Counted from the stretch's first letter, positions 27,198-34,926 are shown. The stretch is DNA of 61,383 bases from WLNJ01 sp037131165 (GCA_037131165.1 JBAXRO010000004.1:1-61383); one strand, 5' to 3'. Made by a program: numbers and translations. Notes: generated from the letters alone by a model not told the origin.

Positions 27198-27941
27198 ATG
27201 TCGGTACTCAAGCGTGGTTCGCGAGGACCGCTCGTGCAGCAACTCAAGCGCCGCCTGCGCGCACACGGCCACTGGCGCCAAGCGTGGGGTTACACCACGG
27301 GCTTCGGGCGCATCACCGACCAACAGGTCCGCATCTTCCAAGCGAAGGCTGGCCTCATCGTCGACGGGCAGGTCGGCCCTCAGACGTGGGCTGCCCTCAA
27401 CGCTCCCGCGTTCAACGCATCGAAGGGCGAACGCGCCCGCGCAGTCAACTGGGCACTCTCGAAGCAGGGCATCACGGAACGCCCCGCCGGCTCCAACCAA
27501 GGCCCCGGTCGCGACGGCATCACCGCGATCCAAGAAGCAGCTGGCTACCCCGGTGGGGGCGTGCCCTACTGCCAGTGTTTCGCGAGCTACAGCGCCCAGG
27601 TTGGCTCAAGAGGCAGACTGCGCGCCAACACGTTCGGCGGCTACACCGTCGCGGTCGTCGACATGGCCCGCAACGGATCTCACGGCCTGCGCCTCGGAAC
27701 GCTGCGCTCCGCCCGTCCCGGCGACTGGATCGAGTTCAACTTTCCCGGTGGCGAAAGCGTCGATCACGTCGGCGTGTTCCTCAGGCATGACTCGGCGGCT
27801 GGCACGGTCACGTGCATCGAAGCGAACACCTCAGCGCCTGGCGACACCACGGGAAGCCAAGCCAACGGTCAAGGAATCTGGACTCGCACACGAAGTGTCC
27901 AGGCAGTCGGAGCCGTCGTCGTCATTCCGTTCAAGAGCTAG
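27198..27941 (+). CDS. Endolysin: peptidoglycan-binding plus CHAP domain
   Basis: 247 aa. Residues 1-70 are a PG_binding_1 domain (LKRGSRGPLVQQLKRRL, VDGQVGPQTWAAL). Residues 80-245 are a CHAP-type amidase/endopeptidase with Cys125 (GVPYCQCFASY), His190 (ESVDHVGVF) and IEANTS as the third element. It cleaves host peptidoglycan at the end of infection. There is no signal peptide, so export depends on the neighbouring holins. Confidence 0.9.
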   Translation: MSVLKRGSRGPLVQQLKRRLRAHGHWRQAWGYTTGFGRITDQQVRIFQAKAGLIVDGQVGPQTWAALNAPAFNASKGERARAVNWALSKQGITERPAGSNQGPGRDGITAIQEAAGYPGGGVPYCQCFASYSAQVGSRGRLRANTFGGYTVAVVDMARNGSHGLRLGTLRSARPGDWIEFNFPGGESVDHVGVFLRHDSAAGTVTCIEANTSAPGDTTGSQANGQGIWTRTRSVQAVGAVVVIPFKS

Positions 27942-27951
27942 GAGCCCCAGC

Positions 27952-28131
27952 ATGGACCCCAAGAAGACCCTCTCAAGCGCTCTGCAGGGCGCGATCCTTA
28001 GTGTCGCCAGTGCCCTCGCGATCTTCGGCGTCCTAGACGTCGACAGAGCCAACGCACTTGCAGCCGTTGCCGTGAGCTTCATTCCGCTGTTCGCTGCCGT
28101 CGCAGTTCGCAGCGGCCGTCGCCCGAAGTAG
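27952..28131 (+). CDS. Holin, two membrane segments
   Basis: 59 aa beginning MDPKKTLSSALQGAIL, with two hydrophobic helices (AILSVASALAIFGVL and ALAAVAVSFIPLFAAVAV) and a basic tail. Size and position right after the endolysin fit a class II holin. TAGGAG lies upstream of the ATG. The last 34 bases of the gene are repeated exactly at 30572-30605. Confidence 0.75.
   Translation: MDPKKTLSSALQGAILSVASALAIFGVLDVDRANALAAVAVSFIPLFAAVAVRSGRRPK
28098..28131 (+). repeat. 34-bp direct repeat, copy 1
   Basis: Begins CGTCGCAGTTCGCAGC and ends CCCGAAGTAG; forms the final codons of the holin gene. It is identical over 34 bases to 30572-30605 and the match ends abruptly on both sides. Confidence 0.95.
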
Positions 28132-28156
28132 CACCCAACCTACCCAAGGGGGCAGT

Positions 28157-29587
28157 GTGTCCACGAAGGTCATCGAGATCCTTGACGCCGTCACGGAAGC
28201 CGGAACGATCAAGGGAGCCGCCGACCTGCTCGGCATCAACGAGAAGACCCTGAACGGTCGAATCACCCGCTTGGGGATTCGCGACGAAGTTCATGGCCTG
28301 CGCAATCCGGGCAAGGCGAGCGTCCCGCACAATGACCCCCGCGGGTCAGTTGACTGGCCGTCCGACCGTGAAGTCGAGCAGATCGTCACGGACTCAGACA
28401 ACCTCGAACAGGCCGCCGAGCGGTTCGGTTGCACGCGCCCAACACTGATTCACAGGATGCGCCGTCAAGGCATCACTGCCCGACCGATGGGGCGACGCCG
28501 CAAACCGATCGACGATCCGCAACGCCTGCAGGTCGATCAGCTCAAGGGCGAGAACAAGGCACTCAAGCGCGAGAACAGCGAGTACGCGAAGCTCCTTGCC
28601 AGTCAGGAGTCGTTCTTCAATCGCATCGTTGACGCGACGAAACGTCCCGTTGAGCCGTTGAAGATCAAGCCTCGGCCGCGGCAGTCGGGCAAACCCGTTC
28701 GCTCGGCGATCTTGCCGATCTACGACATGCAGTTTGGGCAACTCGTCAGGGAGTCGGACACGCCCGGAGGCAAGGGCACATTCAACGTCGACGTATTCGA
28801 CGAGCGCCTGAACCGGTACCTCGAAGGCACCAAGGGCGCTCTCCGCCACTACGCGTCCAGCTACCAGCTGAACGAGCTGATCCTCGTCTACGGCGGTGAT
28901 CAGGTCGAGGGCGACGAGATCTTCGGAGGGCAAGCCTGGCAGCTCGAGCTCGACCCACCCCGACAGGTGTGGGAGCTCGCCGGTCGAGTCGAGACACTCA
29001 CTCGCGACCTAGTCGAGTTCGCGCGCGGCGAGCTGGGCATCGAGTACGTCCTCGTCGTCTGCGTTCCCGGCAACCACGGCAAGGTCGGCGGCAAGCGCGG
29101 TGGCGCCCGCCCGGCAACGTACTCGTGGGATTGGCTGCTGTTCAAGCTCCTCGAGCACCGTGCCTCAGAATGGGTTGACGACTACATCATCGAACCCGCC
29201 GGCAGCGCGTTCTTCTACGCCGCCGGCCAAGAGTTCCAAGCCGTCCACGGCGACCAGATCCGAGGGTGGGGCGGCATCCCGTTCTACGGCCTGCAGCGAT
29301 TCGACGCTCGCAGCGTCCGCCTCCACAACCGCCTGTACCGGTACCTCCTCATGGGTCACCACCATCAGGCCGGCGAGATCCCACAGAACACCGGTGCGGA
29401 AACGATCATCAGTGGCGATTGGGTCGGGGCGAACAACCTGTCTGGCCTGATCACGGCCGCGAGCCGCCCCCAGCAGAAGATCCTCTACGTCAGTGAGAAG
29501 TGGGGCATCACGAGCACGGAGCGGATCTACCTCACTGACGACGAAGCCGCGTACCAACCCAGCGCGATCCACGGGAGGCGAGCATGA
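28157..29587 (+). CDS. HTH-metallophosphoesterase fusion protein
   Basis: 476 aa, GTG start. Residues 1-35 and about 70-110 are two helix-turn-helix units (GTIKGAADLLGINEKTLNGR; NLEQAAERFGCTRPTLIHR). Residues 128-150 are a short coiled coil. Residues 180-470 are a calcineurin-like phosphoesterase with IYDMQFG, YGGDQVEGDEIF, VPGNHGK, AVHGDQIRG and MGHHHQ metal motifs. Likely a nuclease or phosphatase brought to DNA by the HTHs (inference). It starts a cassette placed between the lysis genes and the terminator. Confidence 0.85.
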   Translation: MSTKVIEILDAVTEAGTIKGAADLLGINEKTLNGRITRLGIRDEVHGLRNPGKASVPHNDPRGSVDWPSDREVEQIVTDSDNLEQAAERFGCTRPTLIHRMRRQGITARPMGRRRKPIDDPQRLQVDQLKGENKALKRENSEYAKLLASQESFFNRIVDATKRPVEPLKIKPRPRQSGKPVRSAILPIYDMQFGQLVRESDTPGGKGTFNVDVFDERLNRYLEGTKGALRHYASSYQLNELILVYGGDQVEGDEIFGGQAWQLELDPPRQVWELAGRVETLTRDLVEFARGELGIEYVLVVCVPGNHGKVGGKRGGARPATYSWDWLLFKLLEHRASEWVDDYIIEPAGSAFFYAAGQEFQAVHGDQIRGWGGIPFYGLQRFDARSVRLHNRLYRYLLMGHHHQAGEIPQNTGAETIISGDWVGANNLSGLITAASRPQQKILYVSEKWGITSTERIYLTDDEAAYQPSAIHGRRA

Positions 29588-30006
29588 GCACCTGTCAGTG
29601 CAACCCGCCGGCAGTCGGTCAAGATCCTCGACGTGCGGAAACGTGCGTGAAGTGCGGCAAGCACCTGCCAGAGGTGACGACCATGGAGCGCAATCCGCAA
29701 TTCGAGATTGCAGTTCTCAAGGCCGCGGCTGAGCGCGTCGGCCTGCCTCACCTCGCCGACAGCCTGCACGCCTTTGCGGATCGTCGCGTTCTCGACGGAC
29801 CGATTCTGCTGCCCCCGGGCCGCGACCTCATTCAGGAATGGCTTGAGGAGGCAGCCGACGGCGTCGGCAATTACGGGCCCTGGTATCTGCAGCTGCAGCA
29901 CCTGTTCCCCAGCGAAGATGACGGCACGATCGCGTACATCCAAGAAGCCCTGCAGCACGGAATGCTGATGTACCACTGCCTGCTCAAGGCCGCCGGCCGT
30001 CAGTAG
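29584..30006 (+). CDS. Hypothetical phage protein with Cys pairs
   Basis: 140 aa, ATGA overlap with the phosphoesterase. The N-terminus holds CQC and CVKCGK, a possible zinc site, followed by a helical domain (FEIAVLKAAAERVGLPHLAD). No family recognised. Its coupling suggests it acts with the HTH-phosphoesterase. Confidence 0.6.
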   Translation: MSTCQCNPPAVGQDPRRAETCVKCGKHLPEVTTMERNPQFEIAVLKAAAERVGLPHLADSLHAFADRRVLDGPILLPPGRDLIQEWLEEAADGVGNYGPWYLQLQHLFPSEDDGTIAYIQEALQHGMLMYHCLLKAAGRQ

Positions 30007-30033
30007 CGGATCACGTTCGGTACGCTCGTTTGC

Positions 30034-30513
30034 GTGAGTGAGCAGCCAACCTCGGACGCAGAGGAACTCGTCAAGGCGATCGGCGTCGGCATCGTCGCGT
30101 TGGTGATCGGGTACTTTGCGCTGTGCGGCGGTGATTCGGAACCTTCGAAGTCCGCGGCGCCCAGCGCTCAGCAGCAGCAGAAGAGTCGCGCTGAGGCAGC
30201 CGTCAAGCGCCGGCGGGCGCGTGCCGCTTCGAGGGCATGGAACCGCTACCTCACGAAGTACCTCACGCTCTACATCGCTCAGACCGGCAATCGCCCTGGT
30301 GAGATCTCGATCAGTCCAGTGAAGACGTCCGACATCGACGAGGACACGACTGTTTACGGGTCGCCGACCGCGATCGCGACGGGTGTCGCGGCTTTCACTA
30401 CGCCCTTGGGTTCAACCGAGCAGCGCGGCTACAGCACCGTCATGGTCGAGCAGGCGCCCGGTGATTGGCGTGTTGTGCAGAGCGAGTTCGAAGACAAACC
30501 AATCGGCGGGTAG
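30034..30513 (+). CDS. Membrane-anchored hypothetical protein
   Basis: 159 aa, GTG start. One N-terminal membrane helix (AIGVGIVALVIGYFALCGG), a Gln-rich basic linker, then a soluble domain outside or inside the membrane (WNRYLTKYLTLYIAQTG...STVMVEQAPGDWRVVQ). Last gene before the strong terminator. Such genes at the end of a late operon are often lysogenic-conversion morons, but no function is shown. Confidence 0.65.
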   Translation: MSEQPTSDAEELVKAIGVGIVALVIGYFALCGGDSEPSKSAAPSAQQQQKSRAEAAVKRRRARAASRAWNRYLTKYLTLYIAQTGNRPGEISISPVKTSDIDEDTTVYGSPTAIATGVAAFTTPLGSTEQRGYSTVMVEQAPGDWRVVQSEFEDKPIGG

Positions 30514-30523
30514 CCGACCCTAC

Positions 30524-30549
30524 AGCCCGAGCGCTTCGGCGCTCGGGCT
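30524..30549. terminator. UUCG-loop terminator between convergent phage operons
   Basis: A perfect 11-bp stem (AGCCCGAGCGC/GCGCTCGGGCT) closed by UUCG, followed by TCATTTGTT. It lies 11 bases after the rightward operon and 134 bases beyond the end of the leftward repressor gene, so it may serve both directions. Confidence 0.85.
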
Positions 30550-30571
30550 TCATTTGTTCCCGACCAGGTAG

Positions 30572-30605
30572 CGTCGCAGTTCGCAGCGGCCGTCGCCCGA
30601 AGTAG
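30572..30605 (+). repeat. 34-bp direct repeat, copy 2
   Basis: Identical to the 3' end of the holin gene (28098-28131) but here outside any gene, just beyond the terminator. The two copies bound a 2474-bp unit holding three genes and the terminator. The rest of 30606-30682 shows no gene. Confidence 0.95.
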
Positions 30606-30682
30606 ACAGTAACGCTTGCCTTGTCATGCACTACGCACGCTTGACTGTGCTTATGCATGACTTGTGAGGCTGGTTGGGACAT

Positions 30683-30997
30683 TTAACGGCGTCGCTCGAT
30701 CTCATTCAAGCGATCCGCCAATAGGGGAGCAAGCCTGATCGCCAAGCGGTCAAGCTCCTCGTCGGTGAATCGCTCAGGCGCCGGCAGTCGATCGACGTAA
30801 GACCACAACTCGTCGTAGTCGACGCCGAAGCCGGTAGCGATCGCCCGAATGTTCTTGGCCTCCGGACGCGCCGTCACACCCAGCTCGATCTTCTGCCAAG
30901 TCGAGTAATGCAAGCCGACTCGCGCCGCCGCTTCTTTCTGCGTCAGGCCGCCGCGTAGCTGCTTGAGCCGTCGACCGATTGCAGTTGTTGCAGCCAT
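30683..30997 (-). CDS. XRE-family transcriptional repressor
   Basis: 104 aa. Residues 5-60 are a Cro/CI-type helix-turn-helix (IGRRLKQLRGGLTQKEAAAR, VGLHYSTWQKIELG). Residues 75-104 are a helical tail (ERFTDEELDRLAIRLAPLLA), possibly for dimerisation. It is the only leftward gene in the phage centre and is divergent from the early operon, the standard place for the lysogeny repressor. It lacks a peptidase domain, so release from lysogeny would not use CI-type self-cleavage. Confidence 0.85.
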   Translation of the reverse strand: MAATTAIGRRLKQLRGGLTQKEAAARVGLHYSTWQKIELGVTARPEAKNIRAIATGFGVDYDELWSYVDRLPAPERFTDEELDRLAIRLAPLLADRLNEIERRR

Positions 30998-31131
30998 GCG
31001 TTTTGGACGCTACCGGGCAGGGAAGGAGTTTGGCGCCAGTTGACGAAACCACGCACAATGCGGACACAATGTAGATTGCGTCTGCGCGGTGTGCGATCCT
31101 GCGCATCACTCTACGGGAATGGAGAAAACTG
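30998..31131. promoter_or_regulatory. Divergent promoter/operator region of the phage
   Basis: The 134-base gap between the divergent repressor and early genes. TTGACG (31040-31045) could be a -35 box for rightward transcription. CACAATG occurs twice, 11 bp apart (31054-31060, 31065-31071). The second copy forms CAAT-GTAG-ATTG (31067-31078), a dyad. These are candidate operators. A ribosome site GGAATGGAG precedes the ATG at 31132. No convincing -10 box is visible. Confidence 0.5.
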
Positions 31132-31353
31132 ATGGGAACGATTCTGATGATTGCCTTCGCGGCCGGGATGACAGTGATCTTCCTGCTGGCGCTGGCTGCG
31201 CTGCTCTGCGAAGTGCGGTCCTTTCGCCGCTACGACGCCCTGCTTGAGGCGGAAGACCGAGCCCTCAAGCGTGCCGAAGCGTGGTCGTTCAGCGACGAGG
31301 AGTTCGACCAGCTCGCAGCGGACACCTACACGCACCTGAGGGGCCGAGCATGA
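31132..31353 (+). CDS. Small membrane protein, first early gene
   Basis: 73 aa. N-terminal membrane helix (ILMIAFAAGMTVIFLLALAALL) then a charged cytoplasmic tail (YDALLEAEDRALKRAEAW). First gene of the rightward early operon; ends in an ATGA overlap with the next. Function unknown; a superinfection-exclusion role is one possibility for an early phage membrane protein. Confidence 0.65.
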   Translation: MGTILMIAFAAGMTVIFLLALAALLCEVRSFRRYDALLEAEDRALKRAEAWSFSDEEFDQLAADTYTHLRGRA

Positions 31354-31622
31354 GCGACCGCGGGTTCGCCGGCTGGACCAAGCCGACTTCGAAGCCGACG
31401 TCAAAGCCACTGGACGGGCTCCCGCTGCGGCAGGACGAGACCGATCCGACGGAGCAGATCCGCAAGGCGATTCGATTCGACCTGGCTTGGATTGTCGCCC
31501 TGAGCGAGGCCCCCATAAACCGCCTCAGCGAAGACCTTGTCGAGCGGCTGCTCAAGAACGCCCGCGAGCGCGTGCTTGAGCTTGCAGCTGATCTTGATGC
31601 CTACCACGGGGAGCGCAACTGA
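31350..31622 (+). CDS. Hypothetical early phage protein
   Basis: 90 aa from the ATG at 31350, which overlaps the previous stop (ATGA). A disordered N-terminus with TSKPTSKP, then helices (ALSEAPINRLSEDLVERLLK). No recognised domain. The next gene starts on its last base (TGATG). Confidence 0.6.
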   Translation: MSDRGFAGWTKPTSKPTSKPLDGLPLRQDETDPTEQIRKAIRFDLAWIVALSEAPINRLSEDLVERLLKNARERVLELAADLDAYHGERN

Positions 31623-31852
31623 TGAGCACCAAGACACGTCAGAAGGTCGCAGACAAGCGCGCGCGTCGCAGCCTAGCCAGCCGGCACTCACGGAAGCAGT
31701 TGGACGACGAGCAGCAGTTCGCGCGGTTCTATCCCCATGGGCCAGCGAGTGAGTCGCGCCTTGGCTGGACTTGGCTCGCCGCTCGAGCACCCGGAGATTG
31801 GGCGGGGCACGTTGACGGCAAGAAGCGGCGAGTGACGGGAGGGCGCGTATGA
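31622..31852 (+). CDS. Small basic hypothetical protein
   Basis: 76 aa, strongly basic N-terminus (KTRQKVADKRARRSLASRHS), consistent with nucleic-acid contact but unassigned. Coupled to both neighbours by start/stop overlaps (TGATG and ATGA). Confidence 0.55.
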   Translation: MSTKTRQKVADKRARRSLASRHSRKQLDDEQQFARFYPHGPASESRLGWTWLAARAPGDWAGHVDGKKRRVTGGRV

Positions 31853-32547
31853 GCGACGTCATTGAAGGCGAGAGCGTGGAACTCGCTCACGTCGAAGCTC
31901 AGCCTCTTGTAGCGGGCAACACGCCTGCTGAGACGCTTGAGGGTCACGTCCTGATCGCCAACGAGCTTCGCCGAATCATCGCGGAGCAGAAGCTCAGCGT
32001 GCAAGTGCAGGGCAAGGAGCACGTCAAGGTCGAGGGCTGGCAGACACTCGGGTTGCTCTGCTCGATCACTGCCGTAGTCACGGACACGGTTCCCGTAGAC
32101 GGCGGGTTCATGGCAACCGTCGAAGCCAGGCGCGTCACTGATGGCATGGTTGTCGGTCGAGCCCAGGCGCTCTGCACCAACGACGAGAAGAAGGGCCCGT
32201 GGAAGAACGCTGACCGGTACGCGCTTCTTTCCATGGCGCAGACTCGGGCGACGTCGAAGGCGTTGAAGCAAGCAGTAGGCCCGCTGATGCAGCTGGCGGG
32301 TTACCAGACCACTCCGTTGGAGGAGATGCCCGTCGAGCCGGTCGGCGAGCCGGTGAAGCGTAGGTGCATCACTGAGGATCAGGCCAAGGCGTTGACGAAC
32401 CTCGCTCGGATCAAGAGCTTGTCGACACCGGAGCTTCGGAAGCTCGTCGCGAAGGAGATGCAGGTGCCCGTCGAGAAGGCTCGCCTGTTGGACTTGTCAC
32501 CCGGCGAGTTCGAGTCGATCATGCGGACGTTGGAGCTGCGGCCATGA
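31849..32547 (+). CDS. Putative phage recombination/annealing protein
   Basis: 232 aa. The segment VEGWQTLGLLCSITAVV followed by YALLSMAQTRATSKALKQAV and LAGYQTTPLEEMP is a pattern seen in actinophage proteins next to ssb and resolvase genes, thought to be single-strand annealing or ssDNA-binding factors (family role, tentative). A C-terminal helical module (KALTNLARIKSLSTPELRKL) follows. The context here (resolvase-like nuclease, SSB) agrees. Confidence 0.55.
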   Translation: MSDVIEGESVELAHVEAQPLVAGNTPAETLEGHVLIANELRRIIAEQKLSVQVQGKEHVKVEGWQTLGLLCSITAVVTDTVPVDGGFMATVEARRVTDGMVVGRAQALCTNDEKKGPWKNADRYALLSMAQTRATSKALKQAVGPLMQLAGYQTTPLEEMPVEPVGEPVKRRCITEDQAKALTNLARIKSLSTPELRKLVAKEMQVPVEKARLLDLSPGEFESIMRTLELRP

Positions 32548-32885
32548 GCAGCGGAATGGACGCTGAGCGGATCGTTTTCGAGGCAAAGCTCAAGCGCAAC
32601 ATGTGGCCCTTCGAGTGCTGCGAGTGGGTCGCCGACCAGCTTGGTGTCGCGGCGACACCCGCCGACTTCGAGTCGCCCGTTGCGTGGTTGGCGATCCTGC
32701 TTGAGCGCAGCACCAACCCGCGGCAGACGTTCAAGTGGCTTCTCTTTGCCCTTGACGACGCCCCGTCCGGAACCTTCACAGACGAGGACTGGCGGCGTGA
32801 GCATCAGTCACAAGCCCGCGAGTACGACCAGTGGAGCACCGACAGGGCTGAGGGCTTGGGCCGCAGGGAAGGGAAGCAGCAGTGA
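32544..32885 (+). CDS. Hypothetical early phage protein
   Basis: 113 aa, acidic and helical, Trp-rich (MWPFECCEWVADQLG). ATGA overlaps on both ends place it tightly between the annealing-like protein and the nuclease. No domain recognised. Confidence 0.55.
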   Translation: MSSGMDAERIVFEAKLKRNMWPFECCEWVADQLGVAATPADFESPVAWLAILLERSTNPRQTFKWLLFALDDAPSGTFTDEDWRREHQSQAREYDQWSTDRAEGLGRREGKQQ

Positions 32886-33226
32886 GCGGCCGGCGCTCTC
32901 AAGACAAGGGCAAGAGGGCGGAGCGCGGGTTCGCCACGCTCGGGCGGTCGTGTGGCTTCGATGAAGCCCGGCGAGCCGCGCAGCTTCAAGCCCACGGCGG
33001 ATTCGGAGCCGACGTCATTGGTTTCCCCGGCCTGCACGTCGAGGTCAAGAACCAAGAGAACCTGAACATCTGGGCTGCGCTCAGGCAGGCCGACGAGGGC
33101 CGCCAGCCCGGCGAGCTCGCCGTCGTGGCCTTCACGCGCAACCGGCACCCGTTCTACATCGCGACGCTGGCCGAGCCGTTCCTGCAGATCTACAAGGGTG
33201 CCTACGCGCCGTCGGACCACTCGTGA
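32882..33226 (+). CDS. Holliday-junction-resolvase-like nuclease
   Basis: 114 aa, GTG-type overlap start at 32882. Shows KGKRAERGFATLGRSCGF (catalytic Glu), FGADVIGFPGLHVEVKNQEN (Asp and Glu-x-Lys) and LNIWAALRQA, the PD-(D/E)XK core of Hjc/phage resolvases that cut branched DNA. It probably resolves recombination intermediates before packaging. Confidence 0.75.
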   Translation: MSGRRSQDKGKRAERGFATLGRSCGFDEARRAAQLQAHGGFGADVIGFPGLHVEVKNQENLNIWAALRQADEGRQPGELAVVAFTRNRHPFYIATLAEPFLQIYKGAYAPSDHS

Positions 33227-33450
33227 TGCCTGGCTTCGACCAGAAAGGCCGCCAACGCGAACACCGGGTTGCCGCACTCGAGCACCACAAGCGCTTGAGC
33301 GAAGCCGGGTTCGACCTCATTGAGCTCCGCCTCGGCCAGCTCGACGACGCACTCCGGCAACTCACTGACCGTGTCACTTCGATCGCGCAGCGCCTCGAAC
33401 ACCTTGAGGGGCACGCGGTCACGAAACAGATCACAAGGAGGCAATCGTGA
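33226..33450 (+). CDS. Coiled-coil hypothetical protein
   Basis: 74 aa from ATG 33226 (GTG 33223 is also in frame). Mostly helical with heptads (LRLGQLDDALRQLTDRVTSI). It overlaps the nuclease gene before it and the next gene after it. No known family. Confidence 0.55.
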   Translation: MPGFDQKGRQREHRVAALEHHKRLSEAGFDLIELRLGQLDDALRQLTDRVTSIAQRLEHLEGHAVTKQITRRQS

Positions 33451-33812
33451 CGCACCTAGAACGAATGGTCCGCGAGATGCGAAAGGCTGGCGGCCTTGGC
33501 GTCACCGGGGCGCAGTTCGACGACGTGAACTTCCCGGGCGGGCGCATCATGCGGTACGCCGCGCGGATCTACGACCTCAAGCAGCGCGGCTACATCATCG
33601 AGAAGGGCACCGACCCGACGTCGGGAACCGCGCGGTACATCCTTCGAGGAGAGCCGGCAGCCCCTGTGAAGGCACGTCCTCCTGCTCCGGGGGTGGTGGT
33701 CACCACGGCCGCGCTGAAACGCGCTCAGGCCGATCGTGTGCTCGAGGACGTGCCTTCAGAGGGACTGTTTGCCCTGGACAACTACAAGCGCAAGCCCCAG
33801 CGCCCCGAGTAG
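33447..33812 (+). CDS. Winged-helix DNA-binding phage protein
   Basis: 121 aa, GTG start. Residues 1-65 look like a winged helix (LERMVREMRKAGGLGVTGAQ; RIYDLKQRGYIIEK). The C-terminal half is Pro-rich and basic. Similar small winged-helix proteins precede replication genes in actinophages. A regulator or replication accessory is likely (inference). Confidence 0.65.
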   Translation: MTHLERMVREMRKAGGLGVTGAQFDDVNFPGGRIMRYAARIYDLKQRGYIIEKGTDPTSGTARYILRGEPAAPVKARPPAPGVVVTTAALKRAQADRVLEDVPSEGLFALDNYKRKPQRPE

Positions 33813-33821
33813 GAGAGCACG

Positions 33822-34397
33822 ATGGCATACGTCAGATTCGACGACGGGTGGGCTGACAACCCCAAGCTCGTCCAAGCTGGGCCACTCGCCGCGCACCTGT
33901 GGGCCCTGTCAATCAGCTACGCGAACCGCCACCTCACAGACGGGCATGTGCCAGCGGGCATCCTTGATCGTCTTGTCGGTTGGAGTGGCATCAGTCAGGA
34001 CGGGGAGCCGGTCACGAATGCTCGACTCGCCGAGCAGCTGATCGCGGTCGGTCTCTGGCACCGCACCGAAACCGGCTACGAGATCCACGATTACCTCGAC
34101 CACCAGCCGACCCGTCGAGAGGTCGAGAAGCGCCGCCGAGACGTCAGTGCGGCACGCAGCCGAGCGGGGCGAAAAGGCGGTCAAGCAAACGGGAAGCAAA
34201 CCGGGAAGCAAACGGGAAGCAAACCGCAAGCAACAGGCAAGCACCCCGAACAAGCAATAGCTAAGCCCCATCCCATCCCATCCCATCCCATCCCAAAGGA
34301 AGGAACTACACCCTCTCCCCTAGTGGTCGCGCGTGGCGTGGCTGGGGGGGAGAGTTTGCATGTCGTTCCTGACTTCGATGGAGATCCGGCAGCATGA
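33822..34397 (+). CDS. Replisome-organiser-like protein (phage replication initiator)
   Basis: 191 aa. The N-terminal 100 residues match the phage replication organiser winged-helix pattern (YVRFDDGWADNPKLVQAG, LWALSISYANRHLTDGHVP). The tail is a low-complexity basic linker (GKQTGKQTGSKP, then HPIPSHPIP). DNA 34270-34294 holds five exact ATCCC units in the linker, where slippage would shift the frame. It probably recruits the host helicase with the next gene's product. Confidence 0.7.
   Translation: MAYVRFDDGWADNPKLVQAGPLAAHLWALSISYANRHLTDGHVPAGILDRLVGWSGISQDGEPVTNARLAEQLIAVGLWHRTETGYEIHDYLDHQPTRREVEKRRRDVSAARSRAGRKGGQANGKQTGKQTGSKPQATGKHPEQAIAKPHPIPSHPIPKEGTTPSPLVVARGVAGGESLHVVPDFDGDPAA
34270..34294 (+). 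repeat. Pentanucleotide tract (ATCCC) x5
   Basis: Five uninterrupted ATCCC units inside the replication-organiser-like gene, encoding an IPSHP-type run. Because the unit is five bases, gain or loss of one copy changes the reading frame. Confidence 0.95.
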
Positions 34398-34849
34398 CCA
34401 AGCGGCAACCAACAGCCGAATGGCAACGCATCGAGACGTGGGCGAGGGCTTACTTCAAGTTCCCAGCGACCTGGACGCCTGACTCGAGCTTGGCGTACAG
34501 CCATGAACTCGCCGGCCACGACCTCAGCGCCATCACTGCCGCACTGAGGTCACTCGCCGGCGAGTGGAACTTCATGCCACCGATCGGCGCGATCGTCAGG
34601 GAGCTGCGAAGGCAGCAACCCGACGACCCACTCCTTTTCGGCGGCCACGACAAGCGCACGTTCCAAGCCATGTGGCGGCACACGCTGCGCATGTACGGAC
34701 ACGCGATGACCGTTCAGCTTCTTGACCCGTACGAGCGGTACGTCGATTGGAGACCGAAGGGCTTGCACAGCAACTTCACGTTCGACGGCCAATTCGCCCG
34801 CGCTCGAGCACACCTCGTCGAACTCGGAGTGATGGAGCCCGTCACATGA
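34394..34849 (+). CDS. Putative helicase loader
   Basis: 151 aa, ATGA overlap with the preceding gene. The N-terminal helical segment (WARAYFKFPATWTPDSSLAY, ITAALRSLAGEWNFMPPIGA) resembles G39P-like helicase loader/inhibitor domains that follow a DnaD-like organiser in many phages. The C-terminal half (MWRHTLRMYGHAMTVQLLDP) is unassigned. No ATPase motif, so not a DnaC-type loader. Confidence 0.55.
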   Translation: MTKRQPTAEWQRIETWARAYFKFPATWTPDSSLAYSHELAGHDLSAITAALRSLAGEWNFMPPIGAIVRELRRQQPDDPLLFGGHDKRTFQAMWRHTLRMYGHAMTVQLLDPYERYVDWRPKGLHSNFTFDGQFARARAHLVELGVMEPVT

Positions 34850-34926
34850 CCCGCCTGACCGCAATCACCGTCCTGGCCGTCATCGCGTTCGGCGTCGCCC
34901 TGACCCTCTACGCCAACCACGCATGA
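34846..34926 (+). CDS. Tiny single-membrane-helix protein
   Basis: 26 aa: starts MTRLTAITVLAVIAFGV and continues hydrophobic to its end, so almost the whole protein is one membrane helix. It overlaps the previous gene (ATGA, 34846) and the next tiny ORF (ATGA, 34923). Below usual annotation limits; supported by the coupling and hydrophobic composition. Confidence 0.5.
   Translation: MTRLTAITVLAVIAFGVALTLYANHA

Noticed and set aside
28098..30605. 34-bp direct repeats as prophage attachment sites
   Set aside because: The integrase-linked junctions are at 7370 and 39559 inside comEC; these repeats lie inside the phage and bound a cassette, not the phage.
34140..34300. CRISPR-like array from repeated GGGAAGCAAAC and ATCCC units
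   Set aside because: Units are short, without spacers, and lie in a coding linker.
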